DNA of 64,000 nt from Alphaproteobacteria bacterium CG11_big_fil_rev_8_21_14_0_20_39_49. GTDB lineage: Bacteria > Pseudomonadota > Alphaproteobacteria > Rickettsiales > UBA6187. The translations under genes were made by a program, and so were the position numbers. The notes under the pieces are model-generated. The model made no database searches, had not been told where the DNA came from, and worked only from the letters and a program-made list of their open reading frames with translations. Positions 56,008-64,000 of this stretch are shown in pieces. Position 1 is the stretch's first letter. Every line of letters starts with the position of its first letter. The DNA lies in assembly GCA_002787635.1 (NCBI GenBank), contig PCXK01000028.1, positions 188,728 to 252,727 on the forward strand, given 5' to 3'.

Positions 56008-56688
56008 ATGATTAACAAGCAGGCGAAAAATATTGATTTGTATAAATGTCATAGAAGCAAATGGGATAATTGCGTTCAAAAACAACATATACTTAGTCCG
56101 TCCGAACTTGAAAAAATGAATAAATATAAAATCGAAGATGATAAAAAAAGGTTTTGCACAGGCAGGATTATCACAAGAACGGTTGCAAGCCGATATTTAA
56201 AGACCGATAGCAATAAAATAGAAATTTTATTTAATGAACACGGCAAACCATATATAAAAAACTCTAAGGCTTTCTTTTTCAATATATCCCATTCGGGTGA
56301 TTGGGTTGTAGTCGGCTTTTCCGATTATGAAATAGGCGTTGACATACAAATGATAGATACGGGCAAAAAGTTGAATATTGATAATATTGCAAAATATGCA
56401 TTCCACCCCGATGAGATAAAATACATTAATGATTCCGAAGAAGAAAAACACACAAGATTTTATACTATATGGAGCCTGAAGGAAGCTTTTGTAAAAGCAA
56501 AAGGGGTTGGTTTTTATAACAACCTTGAGAAATTATCCATACTACCGGTTATAAAAGATAATAATACATTGATTGACGGTTTGAGTCTAAGTTACAAGAA
56601 AATTGATGAACAACATGTTTTAGCAATAGCCTTTGCAAAAAATATGCCGCTTAAAGTATCGGAACATGAATTTCAGGATTTATTATGA
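56008..56688 (+). CDS. 4'-phosphopantetheinyl transferase (Sfp type)
   Basis: 226 residues in the two-lobed Sfp arrangement. Magnesium and CoA-site motifs are IGVDIQMIDTG and FYTIWSLKEAFVKAKGVGF; the FFNISHSGDWVVVGFS block and the NEHGKPYIKN block are also typical. It transfers phosphopantetheine from CoA to a carrier-protein serine. Sfp types often activate non-ribosomal peptide or polyketide synthases, but none is in the window; it may be the sole holo-ACP synthase. It overlaps the hydrolase gene by 4 bases. Confidence 0.9.
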   Translation: MINKQAKNIDLYKCHRSKWDNCVQKQHILSPSELEKMNKYKIEDDKKRFCTGRIITRTVASRYLKTDSNKIEILFNEHGKPYIKNSKAFFFNISHSGDWVVVGFSDYEIGVDIQMIDTGKKLNIDNIAKYAFHPDEIKYINDSEEEKHTRFYTIWSLKEAFVKAKGVGFYNNLEKLSILPVIKDNNTLIDGLSLSYKKIDEQHVLAIAFAKNMPLKVSEHEFQDLL

Positions 56689-57482
56689 AAACTTATAATG
56701 ATATTCGGTATGCAAGCGAATCTGACTTACAATGCCTTGATATCTATACTTGCAATGAACGTAGCTCCCTTTCGCCTGTGTTGATTCATATACATGGCGG
56801 TGCGTGGTGTTATGGCGATAAATCAGATTGTTTGCCTCACGGGAAATTTTACTCTGAAAAAGGTTTCGTAGTAGTTTGTATTAATTACAGATTATGCTGC
56901 CCTACCCCTCCTTTTATAAAACACCCCACACAGGCTAAAGACTGTGCTGCCGCAGTTGCATGGGTATTTAATAATATCAATAATTATGGCGGTGATAACA
57001 AAAAGATATATATATCCGGTCATTCCTCAGGTTCACATTTGGCAAGCCTTATCACTACCGATGAAAGATATCTTAACGAACATAATATAAAACCGACAGA
57101 CATCGAAGGGGTTATTGCCGTTGATACATCGTCATTCAATCTTAATTCATATAACTATATAGATGATACGGCTAACGAGCAGATGCAGGCAATGAAGGAT
57201 TTAGTACAAAATATATTTTCAACAGACGAGCATCAATTGCTTGACGCTTCACCTATAAAATATGCCGACAAACAAACCTGCAACCGATTTTTGGTTATCG
57301 TATCTTCCAACCGTCCTCTTGCCGTAAAGGTAAGCGGCAATTTCGTAAAACTCCTGAAGAACTTCGGAAAACAGGCATCTTTGGTGCAGGTAGACATCTT
57401 CGACCACGACCTGATAAACTCTGCCATGCATAAAGATAACAATCAGGTTTCCACATCAATACTTGAATTTTTGAACGGTTAA
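56685..57482 (+). CDS. Alpha/beta hydrolase, kynurenine formamidase/BD-FAE-like
   Basis: 265 residues. The oxyanion loop HIHGGAWCYGDKSD, the nucleophile elbow ISGHSSGSHLASLI (catalytic Ser), an Asp region, and the His in IFDHDLINSA are visible. No signal peptide. It resembles the esterase/lipase and kynurenine formamidase group; substrate unknown. It starts in the last codon of the phosphopantetheinyl transferase gene, so the two are coupled. A thioesterase-like or lipid-editing role next to a carrier-protein activator is possible. Confidence 0.83.
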   Translation: MKTYNDIRYASESDLQCLDIYTCNERSSLSPVLIHIHGGAWCYGDKSDCLPHGKFYSEKGFVVVCINYRLCCPTPPFIKHPTQAKDCAAAVAWVFNNINNYGGDNKKIYISGHSSGSHLASLITTDERYLNEHNIKPTDIEGVIAVDTSSFNLNSYNYIDDTANEQMQAMKDLVQNIFSTDEHQLLDASPIKYADKQTCNRFLVIVSSNRPLAVKVSGNFVKLLKNFGKQASLVQVDIFDHDLINSAMHKDNNQVSTSILEFLNG

Positions 57483-57503
57483 CCAAAATATCTGGTAATT
57501 GAT

Positions 57504-57709
57504 TATAGAATCCTCTACAAAACTCAAAAACCTACTCTCCCCTTGAGGGAGAGTTAAAAACACGAAAGTGTTTTTGTGAGGGGTGAAAACCTGCAAGTGC
57601 TTGTTATACCTGTATGTATCGCCCTCGCCCCAACCCTCCCCCACACACGGGAGAGGGGATAAAAAGAAATAAGATTTGAACTTTTCAACCTTTTGCGTAA
57701 GCTTCTATA
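57504..57709. repeat. Palindromic element, family C copy 3
   Basis: TATAGAATCCTCTACAAAAC at 57504-57523 faces the complement TATAGAAGCTTACGCAAAAG at 57690-57709. The inside has the same CTCCCCTTGAGGGAGAGTTA core, AAACACGAAAGTGTTT hairpin and GTGAGGGG as the copies near 37340 and 41050. It separates the convergent hydrolase and RTX genes and reaches to 10 bases from the RTX stop. Confidence 0.75.
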
Positions 57710-57718
57710 ATAAATCAA

Positions 57719-59356
57719 CTAAAATACAAAATCACTTGCATTCAGATTAACAACTCCCGATAACTCCAGTTCAAAAGCAATGCCGTCAGTATATGAAATA
57801 ACGGTATTGTTCGCACCATGAGTGATAGTCAGGTCATTAAAGCCGGTCAAAGAGCTATTTGCAACCAAGCCCTGAAAATCAAGAATATCAATACCTTTCA
57901 CAAAATCAGCGATAACATCTGAATTGCCGGCAACCGACTCGTCTAAAAGGGTGAATGCAAAAATATCCGCCCCCTGCTCACCGAAAAAATAATCCTTACC
58001 GAAACCGCCTCTTAAATAGTCGTTTCCTTTGCCACCGAATAAAACATCATCTCCCTCACCGCCTAATAGTGTATCATTGTGATTAAGTCCGAATAACGCA
58101 TCATCACCTTCACCGCCATATAAGGTATCATTACCGCTATCTCCTGTTAGTGCATCGTCACCGTTACCGCCAAACAAAATATCGTTACCTTCAGCACCTA
58201 AAAGAAAATCATTTCCGTTATCGCCGTAAAGGATATCGGAGCCTTCTTTACCGAATACGAAATCATTTCCTTCACCACCATAAACGATATCGCTGCCGGC
58301 ACCTCCGACTACGAAATCATTACCGCCTTCACCGTAAATAATATCTTCGTCTTCAAGACCGAATATCCTATCGTTACCTTCGCCGCCCCATATTCGGTCA
58401 CTTCCCCTGTCACCGAACAAAATATCGTCCCCTTCATTGCCGTATATTATGTCGTCACCATCATCGCCTTGAATGTAATCATTTCCTTTTCCGCCCACCA
58501 TGAAATCATCACCTGCATCACCGAAAATATCATCATCACCATCACCGCCATATAAAATATCATTTGAAGTCAGCCCTATTAGCAAATCGTTATTTGCAGT
58601 GCCTATCTGAGTAGAAGAACCTGAGCTAAATACGAAATCACTTGCGGTCAGGTTATGTAAACCTACGATTTTTAAGTAAAATCCTCCTGCAATAGTAACG
58701 AACGTATCCGTACCGTCATTAGTAACCGTTATATCTGAAAAATCAGTTATCCCGTCACTATAAAGAGAAGAAAAATCTATTTTATCCTCACCGATTGCAA
58801 AGTCATTTATCGTATCCATAGACAAAGCAGTAGAAGAAAGCAGGCTGCGATAAATAAAAACGTCCTCTCCCTCATCACCCCAAAGACTATCCGCACCTTC
58901 GTCACCTATAAGAATATCGTTGCCTTCACCGCCGTGCAACTCATCATCACCTTCATGACCGTGTAGGTTGTCATCTCCGCTACCGCCGAATAATGTGTCA
59001 TTTTGCTCAAAACCATAAAGAAGGTCATTATCCGCACCACCTATTATAAGGTCGTTACCTGTATGACCTATCAAAAAGTCGTTACCGTCCTCACCTATAA
59101 GTATGTCATTACCGTTTTTACCGTACAGATTATCGTTGCCGCTACCGCCGTTTAGTATATCGTTGCCGCTACTTCCTATTAATGAATCATTACCGTCTTC
59201 ACCGTAAAGCTTATCGTTTCCGTCATCACCGAATATGATATCATCTCCCAGACCACCTCTGACAGTATCATCATTTTCTTTCGCAAAAATTATTTCATCA
59301 TCTGCAGTACCGATAAAATTATCCGCAAAATACGTTAGAAAAACTATGTTAAGCAT
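57719..59356 (-). CDS. RTX-type calcium-binding repeat protein (545 aa)
   Basis: Two blocks of nonapeptide repeats of the form GGxGxDxLx (for example GGSGNDNLYGKNGNDILIGE) occupy about residues 18-165 and 255-440. Each is followed by a module with FIYRS...DTINDFAIGEDKIDFS or ADIFAFTLLDE...DVIADFVKGIDILDF, the serralysin-type C-terminal domain. The protein ends in LNASDFVF, as expected for type I secretion signals. There is no enzymatic domain and no N-terminal signal peptide, so it is probably exported by a type I system encoded elsewhere and acts as a surface or secreted calcium-dependent protein. Confidence 0.88.
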   Translation of the reverse strand: MLNIVFLTYFADNFIGTADDEIIFAKENDDTVRGGLGDDIIFGDDGNDKLYGEDGNDSLIGSSGNDILNGGSGNDNLYGKNGNDILIGEDGNDFLIGHTGNDLIIGGADNDLLYGFEQNDTLFGGSGDDNLHGHEGDDELHGGEGNDILIGDEGADSLWGDEGEDVFIYRSLLSSTALSMDTINDFAIGEDKIDFSSLYSDGITDFSDITVTNDGTDTFVTIAGGFYLKIVGLHNLTASDFVFSSGSSTQIGTANNDLLIGLTSNDILYGGDGDDDIFGDAGDDFMVGGKGNDYIQGDDGDDIIYGNEGDDILFGDRGSDRIWGGEGNDRIFGLEDEDIIYGEGGNDFVVGGAGSDIVYGGEGNDFVFGKEGSDILYGDNGNDFLLGAEGNDILFGGNGDDALTGDSGNDTLYGGEGDDALFGLNHNDTLLGGEGDDVLFGGKGNDYLRGGFGKDYFFGEQGADIFAFTLLDESVAGNSDVIADFVKGIDILDFQGLVANSSLTGFNDLTITHGANNTVISYTDGIAFELELSGVVNLNASDFVF

Positions 59357-59386
59357 TTAAAACTTCCTTTATATATATTATTTATA

Positions 59387-59571
59387 TTGAGTCATACTGA
59401 ATTTATTTCAGTATCTTAGTTATTTTTTAAGTAGATGCTGAAACAAGTTCAGCATGACATAAATTAAAGATTTAAGAACAAAATATATTCCCAACTCTCT
59501 TTGTCACACAACGGTTAGACAGGCGAATGAAAAACAAAAACCACCGCCCATCTTAGCTCTTAGCTCTTAGC
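59387..59571. repeat. Family A core fragment and a short tandem repeat
   Basis: Bases 59390-59462 carry GTCATACTGAATTTATTTCA, GTAT and then ATGCTGAAACAAGTTCAGCAT, the two hairpins of family A, without recognisable terminal repeats. At 59551-59571 the heptamer TCTTAGC is repeated three times and followed by TCTTAA. These occupy the gap between the first RTX gene and the esterase gene. Confidence 0.6.
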
Positions 59572-59594
59572 TCTTAATATCTAAAAACCCACCA

Positions 59595-60443
59595 TTAATT
59601 CTTATTTTTATCAATAACAAATTCCGCTATCATTTCAGATAGGCTTTTTGAGTGATTTGCTCTCAAAGCGTCATCTATGCTGCTTAACTTATGATCCACA
59701 CGAGGAAGCGGTTGTAATTTAAACTTAGCTCCGCTTTTTTCTAAAACTTCCCTTGTCTGGAACACCGACCTGTAATTAACGCCTTTCGCACTATGGGGAG
59801 TGCTTCCTCCTTCATAAGGTACATTAACATCATTATCGCCATGTATGTGTAATATATCTACACCGCTTGCACTTCTACAGCTATTAGCCGTAAGCTGCCC
59901 TGCAACACTCACCATTGCCGTAACCATATCAGGTCTTTCACAAATAAATCTGTATGACATCATCGCACCGTTTGAATGCCCCGTCATATAAACACGTTTA
60001 TTATCAACAGGATATTTTGCCTTAATATCATTAATTACGTCCGCAAGATAATCCACGTCATTAACATTTTGCCTTGCAGCTATACCGCAACAATTACCTG
60101 CGTTCCACATACGCTTATTCTTCATTATCCATATTTTGCCTTCAGTGCCGTTAGGATACGCAACAATAAACCCTTTCCTGTCCGCAACCTTGTTCATACC
60201 CAGATGATGCTCAAAATATTCGGAATTGCCATAACCGCCATGCAGTGCAAGCAATAGCGGAACTTTTCTACCCTGAGGCAGGTTTTTAGGAACATATAAA
60301 CGGTAATCCCTACCGCCTATATTTACAGACGGGCTTGCCTTTGCCTCAAGCTGCTTCATTAATTTTTGATTGCCTTCTGCCTTACCGCACCCTAAAAGAA
60401 GTAAAACACTGAATAAACTAATTATATAAGAAAAATATTTCAT
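59595..60443 (-). CDS. LpqC/PHB-depolymerase-like esterase lipoprotein
   Basis: About 282 residues from the ATG at 60443; an ATG at 60455 adds four residues. A lipoprotein signal ends in the lipobox LLGC. The esterase domain shows LLLALHGGYGNSEYFE (oxyanion loop), VYMTGHSNGAMMSYRF (nucleophile Ser), HIHGDNDVNVPYEGG (Asp) and LPRVDHKLS (His). The family contains feruloyl esterases, acetylxylan esterases and polyhydroxybutyrate depolymerases. It is membrane anchored in the periplasm or on the surface. It lies 6 bases after the larger RTX gene, so both are probably cotranscribed. Confidence 0.86.
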   Translation of the reverse strand: MKYFSYIISLFSVLLLLGCGKAEGNQKLMKQLEAKASPSVNIGGRDYRLYVPKNLPQGRKVPLLLALHGGYGNSEYFEHHLGMNKVADRKGFIVAYPNGTEGKIWIMKNKRMWNAGNCCGIAARQNVNDVDYLADVINDIKAKYPVDNKRVYMTGHSNGAMMSYRFICERPDMVTAMVSVAGQLTANSCRSASGVDILHIHGDNDVNVPYEGGSTPHSAKGVNYRSVFQTREVLEKSGAKFKLQPLPRVDHKLSSIDDALRANHSKSLSEMIAEFVIDKNKN

Positions 60444-60448
60444 AACCG

Positions 60449-63400
60449 TTACCATATAAAATCTGAAGTTGTTAAGTTAAAAACGCCGCCTATTTGTATT
60501 TCAAAATCAACGCCGTTACCGTTAATAAAAGTATCCGTGCCGTTATTAGTTATTGTAATATCGCTGAAATCAGATATTCCGAATATTGATAATCCTGCAA
60601 AATCGAACTTATCAAAACCTTTCTGAAAATCAGCAACATAGTCCGTAGCAGCGGAATTTGAATCGGTTATATTATCATAATTGAATATATCGACTCCCAA
60701 ACCGCCCCACAATTCATCGGAACCGGAACCGCCCGTTAAAATATCGAATCCCGGTCCGCCATAAAGGAAATCGTTACCGTTACCGCCGAACAGGATATCC
60801 CTGCCGGCATCGTCACCACCTGTGATAATGTCGTCACCATCACCGCCTAGCAGTATATCATTTCCGCTGCGTCCTGCAACCTCATCATTGCCGTTGCCGC
60901 CTTCTATATAGTCATTACCGCTGCCGCCATATAGCAGGTCATTGCCGTTGCCGCCATATAGCTTGTCATCGCCGCTATGACCGTGCAAGTCATCATCACC
61001 GTCACCGCCATAAAGGATATCGTTACCATCACTTGCCGAAATACTATCGTCCCCTGCTCCGCCGTATATCAGGTCATCACCAAAGCCGGACTGAATATAG
61101 TCATCACCGTCACCGCCATGTAATTCGTTATTACCGCTGCCGCCGAACAGGAAATCATTTCCTGCACCGCCATATATTATATCGTCACCACCCTGACCGT
61201 GCAGTATATCAGCCCCAAAGCCGCCATATATATGATCATTACCTTCATTGCCCGATATATCGTCATCACCGTCACCGCCATGTAATATATCGTCTCCTGC
61301 ATCACCGAATATAATATCGTCCAAACTGCCGCCTATGATTATATCATCATCATAACCGCCAAATAGCCTACCTGCACTCGCACCGGCATATATAAAGTCA
61401 TTGCCCCAACCGCCGTCAATTATTGCGTCAGAACCACCTGTGAGGCTATCATCACCTATGCCGCCCAACAGCATTTGGTTATCATCGCTTGCGAATAAAA
61501 TATCAGCATCGGTAATCGCAATTACGCCCGATAGCTGTAGATAAAAATTATTATTTTTACCGGCTATAAACGTATTTACACCGTCATCGGTAATATCAAT
61601 ATCGGCAATAGAATTTATTCCTTCTGCCGATAATAAGGTAAAATCAAGTTTATCTTCGCCTGCTACAAAATCGGAAATGATATCAAATGATAGCGTGTTT
61701 GAGTCCAAAACCTGCCTGTAACTAAAAATATCAGCACCGCTGCCGCCTGTAAGATAATCGCTGCCGACACCACCTATTATTTTATCACCACCTTCATGCC
61801 CTTCTATTTCATCATCACCGGCACCACCGAAAATATAATCATTACCCGACATACCGTTTAGGTAATCATTGCCTTCATCGCCCCTGAGTATATCGTTGCC
61901 GTCACCGCCATATGCGGTATCATCGCCCGAACCTCCGGCAATAATATCATCTCCGGCGTTTCCGTATAAAACATCATCGCCTTCATCGCCTAAGATTAAA
62001 TCATTACCTTCACCGCCTGTAATTTCATCATTACCCTCATTGCCGAACAGATGGTCATCGCCCAAACCGCCATATATCTTATCAGAGCCTGAGCCGCCTT
62101 CAATTATATCATTGTCGGTAGCACCCAAAATGATATCGTTTTGCTCACCGCCTATTATAAGGTCGTCACCGGCTCCGCCTTCAATATAATCAGCTCCCGT
62201 ACCGCCATTTAGCTGATCGTTACCGCCACCACCGAAAATATTATCATTACCGCCGCCGCCGCTTATCAAGTCGGCTCCTCCACCGCCATATAATTTATCA
62301 TTACCGATATCGCCATAAATATCGTCATCTCCGTCATAACCGTAAACTATATCATCACCGGCACCGCCATATAATATATCTCTGCCGACATCAATATCGT
62401 CTGCATTATCGGTGCTGCCGTGTATGATATCATTACCTTCATTGCCGTATATAAGGTCATCACCTAAACCACCATATATAAGGTCATCACCGGCACCACC
62501 GACTAGCAAATCATCGCCTTCCAGACCGTCTATAACAACACCGCCCGAACTGCCATATATGGTATCGTCTTCTGACGTACCCTCAACAACATTATCATGT
62601 ACCGTAAATGTCCTTGAGAATATTCCCGATTCACTACCGTCCTGCCCCTTGCTTGACCAGCTTACTACAAAACGACCGTCATTTAATGTAGTTACATCAA
62701 CCTCCGCCTGTACCGAGGCAGACTCAACATTTACCCTGAATTCACCGTCTATTTTATTACCGCCTGAATCAAATAGCTGACCGTAAATACCGAAACCGTC
62801 CCCATCTTGCTCTTTGCTTTGCCATACTGCTACAAAATTACCGCCGGACAATGCAGTTACCGCAGAAAATGATTGTTCATTATTTGTTTGGGTATTAACC
62901 TGAAATTCACCGCCCACCTTATTTCCGCTTGCATCGAATATCTGACCGAACACACCTAAGCCACTACCGTCTTGTCCGTCACTATGCCATGTAACGACAA
63001 AGTTACCGTTATCCAGAGCCGTGATATCCGGCTCGGTCTGTGCCAGATTAGTATGGGTATTTACCTGAAACTCACCGCCTGTTTTATTGCCCGCAGAATC
63101 GAACACTTGTGCAAATATTCCTAAATCACTGCCGTCCTGACCGAAACTTGCCCAAGTTACAACAAAATTACCGTTTAGCAATGAGGCAGAAGACGAAAAA
63201 ACCTGCCCCGAATTAGTAGTAGTATTTATCTTAAACTCACCACCTGCCTTTGTACCCGCAGGGCTTAATATCTGACCGTAAATACCGAATCCGCTTCCGT
63301 CCTGCCCCTCACTAGACCACGTAACCGATACGTTACCGTCAGATAATGTAGTTACACTGCTATCATATTGGCTAAGGTTAGTTTGGGTATTTATCTGAAA

Positions 63401-63760
63401 TTCACCGCCGACTTTGCTGCCCGCCGCATCAAATACTTGCCCGAACACACCCGATGCACTGCCGTCCTGACCGTTGCTTGACCAACTCACCATAAAACCG
63501 CCACCCGCAAGATATGTAACAACAGGGTGTAACTGTGCGTTTGCAGTAAAGCTATTTACCTGAAATTCACTTCCTGCCTTATTACCATCAGCATCAAAAA
63601 CCTGCCCGAAAATTCCGTAGCCGCTGCCGTCCTGCCCGTCACTTGCCCACACAACCACATAACCGCCATTTATAAGCGATTTTACCGATGAATCGTTCTG
63701 CGTTAAATTAGTGTATGTATTAACCTGTAATTCTTCACTTCCCTGTATTATAACTGCCAT
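60449..63760 (-). CDS. Large RTX protein with seven-repeat N-terminal domain
   Basis: About 1,103 residues from the ATG at 63760 (AVIIQGSEELQVNTYTN); an ATG at 63796 is also open. The first 380 residues consist of seven tandem units of about 51 residues, each with a VVTWASDGQDGSGYGIFGQV-like strand-loop-strand and an EFQVNTxTN motif, suggesting a beta-propeller. Then follow two long blocks of calcium-binding nonapeptides (GGAGDDLIYGGLGDDLIYGN) with serralysin-type modules (SFDIISDFVAGEDKLDF; ATDYVADFQKGFDKFDF). The C-terminus LTTSDFIW fits a type I secretion signal. No transporter genes are present. It is probably a secreted or cell-surface adhesin-like protein. Confidence 0.88.
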   Translation of the reverse strand: MAVIIQGSEELQVNTYTNLTQNDSSVKSLINGGYVVVWASDGQDGSGYGIFGQVFDADGNKAGSEFQVNSFTANAQLHPVVTYLAGGGFMVSWSSNGQDGSASGVFGQVFDAAGSKVGGEFQINTQTNLSQYDSSVTTLSDGNVSVTWSSEGQDGSGFGIYGQILSPAGTKAGGEFKINTTTNSGQVFSSSASLLNGNFVVTWASFGQDGSDLGIFAQVFDSAGNKTGGEFQVNTHTNLAQTEPDITALDNGNFVVTWHSDGQDGSGLGVFGQIFDASGNKVGGEFQVNTQTNNEQSFSAVTALSGGNFVAVWQSKEQDGDGFGIYGQLFDSGGNKIDGEFRVNVESASVQAEVDVTTLNDGRFVVSWSSKGQDGSESGIFSRTFTVHDNVVEGTSEDDTIYGSSGGVVIDGLEGDDLLVGGAGDDLIYGGLGDDLIYGNEGNDIIHGSTDNADDIDVGRDILYGGAGDDIVYGYDGDDDIYGDIGNDKLYGGGGADLISGGGGNDNIFGGGGNDQLNGGTGADYIEGGAGDDLIIGGEQNDIILGATDNDIIEGGSGSDKIYGGLGDDHLFGNEGNDEITGGEGNDLILGDEGDDVLYGNAGDDIIAGGSGDDTAYGGDGNDILRGDEGNDYLNGMSGNDYIFGGAGDDEIEGHEGGDKIIGGVGSDYLTGGSGADIFSYRQVLDSNTLSFDIISDFVAGEDKLDFTLLSAEGINSIADIDITDDGVNTFIAGKNNNFYLQLSGVIAITDADILFASDDNQMLLGGIGDDSLTGGSDAIIDGGWGNDFIYAGASAGRLFGGYDDDIIIGGSLDDIIFGDAGDDILHGGDGDDDISGNEGNDHIYGGFGADILHGQGGDDIIYGGAGNDFLFGGSGNNELHGGDGDDYIQSGFGDDLIYGGAGDDSISASDGNDILYGGDGDDDLHGHSGDDKLYGGNGNDLLYGGSGNDYIEGGNGNDEVAGRSGNDILLGGDGDDIITGGDDAGRDILFGGNGNDFLYGGPGFDILTGGSGSDELWGGLGVDIFNYDNITDSNSAATDYVADFQKGFDKFDFAGLSIFGISDFSDITITNNGTDTFINGNGVDFEIQIGGVFNLTTSDFIW

Positions 63761-63961
63761 TTTTTTCTCATTATATCTATTATTTACCTTTAGCATCTTG
63801 CTTTATCATAATACGAAACCTGAAACAAGTTCATAACGGCATATTATAAAAATTTTAAGCAATTATATATAAAATTAACATATGTATCCGATACGAATAT
63901 ATAAAATTACGTAGTTAACCCCAACTATTGATAAGGAATTCTATAAGTAATTGATAAACAA

Positions 63962-63978
63962 GGGAGTGCTGGCTAAAC
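63962..63978. repeat. Possible family A terminus at the right edge
   Basis: GGGAGTGCTGGCTAAAC resembles the family A end GGGAGTGTTCACTAAAC, as seen in reverse at about 22928-22942. The rest of the element, if present, lies partly outside the window; the following bases do not continue the match well. The 204 bases after the RTX gene (63797-64000) contain only an isolated CTGAAACAAGTTCA fragment besides this. Confidence 0.3.
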
Positions 63979-64000
63979 TGTTAATATTATTGCGTAATAT

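Noticed and set aside
37321..57709. Family C repeats considered as CRISPR or riboswitch elements
   Set aside because: Only single dispersed copies exist, with inverted ends and in both orientations; there is no array, no spacers and no conserved position relative to a particular gene class.
57719..63760. Regularly spaced short repeats that might be taken for a CRISPR array or minisatellite, and antisense open frames such as 58150-58341, 61033-61314 and 61869-62189
   Set aside because: The periodicity of 27 bases equals nine codons and encodes the GGxGxDxLx calcium-binding repeat on the minus strand. The antisense frames (His/Arg/Tyr-rich or Pro/Ser-rich) are by-products of this repetition.

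Overview
The window is an AT-rich chromosomal segment of an alphaproteobacterium. Several genes belong to families I associate with that class: Usg (5680-5943), an IalB-type secreted protein (7631-8137), a DUF6898 protein (20200-20391), ExoD (21484-22110), UPF0262 (34760-35218) and an NDUFS4-like complex I subunit (48106-48384). The cell is Gram-negative: lpxC, lolA, lnt and a TonB-dependent receptor are present. Low GC, tight gene overlaps and many short palindromic repeats suggest a lineage near Rickettsiales/Holosporales or another AT-rich alphaproteobacterium. I cannot place it further without a phylogeny.

Layout. 1-3975: fatty acid activation and beta-oxidation on the minus strand (acyl-CoA synthetase, thiolase, truncated hydroxyacyl-CoA dehydrogenase). 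4179-8627: small hypothetical protein, glycosyltransferase, Usg, nitronate monooxygenase-like enzyme, IalB-like protein and an Hpt protein. 8981-10994: an OmpR-type regulator and its histidine kinase. 11232-18421: a tightly packed plus-strand lipid-modification operon (FAD oxidoreductase, DUF1365, cyclopropane/methyl fatty acid synthase, chalcone-isomerase-like protein, MFS transporter, DUF3833 lipoprotein, SDR, TIGR01777 epimerase). 18418-25207: mainly minus-strand housekeeping genes (gltX, DUF6898, lpxC, exoD, ftsB, eno, lipoprotein). 25336-27722: lolA, yajQ and a coiled-coil protein. 27915-32641: a divergent sensory module (histidine kinase with a YfiN-like sensor / TonB receptor, FeeM-like acyltransferase, YfiR). 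32981-43325: lnt, UPF0262-hisD-hisG, an XRE regulator, typA/bipA, tRNA-Arg, thiD and glmM. 43430-46342: a large ankyrin plus triple-SPOR protein. 46520-51604: tRNA-Cys, ArsR regulator, DsbA-like protein, NDUFS4-like protein, xseB, a 420-residue orphan and ackA. 51753-55480: sdhCDAB, interrupted by a four-helix-bundle gene remnant. 55504-57482: orphan exported protein, Sfp-type phosphopantetheinyl transferase and an alpha/beta hydrolase. 57719-63760: two RTX calcium-binding repeat proteins flanking an LpqC/PHB-depolymerase-like esterase lipoprotein.

The intergenic spaces carry at least four families of short non-coding palindromic elements. Two show mobile-element hallmarks. Family A has 27-29 bp terminal inverted repeats and about 7-9 bp target duplications. 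Family D has about 21 bp inverted repeats bounded by TA. No transposase lies in the window, so these would be MITE-like elements moved in trans. Paired copies show compensatory changes in both arms of their hairpins.

The candidates I find most novel are the kinase/TonB receptor/acyltransferase/YfiR module, the ankyrin-triple-SPOR envelope protein with a C-x9-C signature in every SPOR unit, and the repeat families with hairpin covariation. I see no phage, CRISPR array, restriction or recognisable defence locus.
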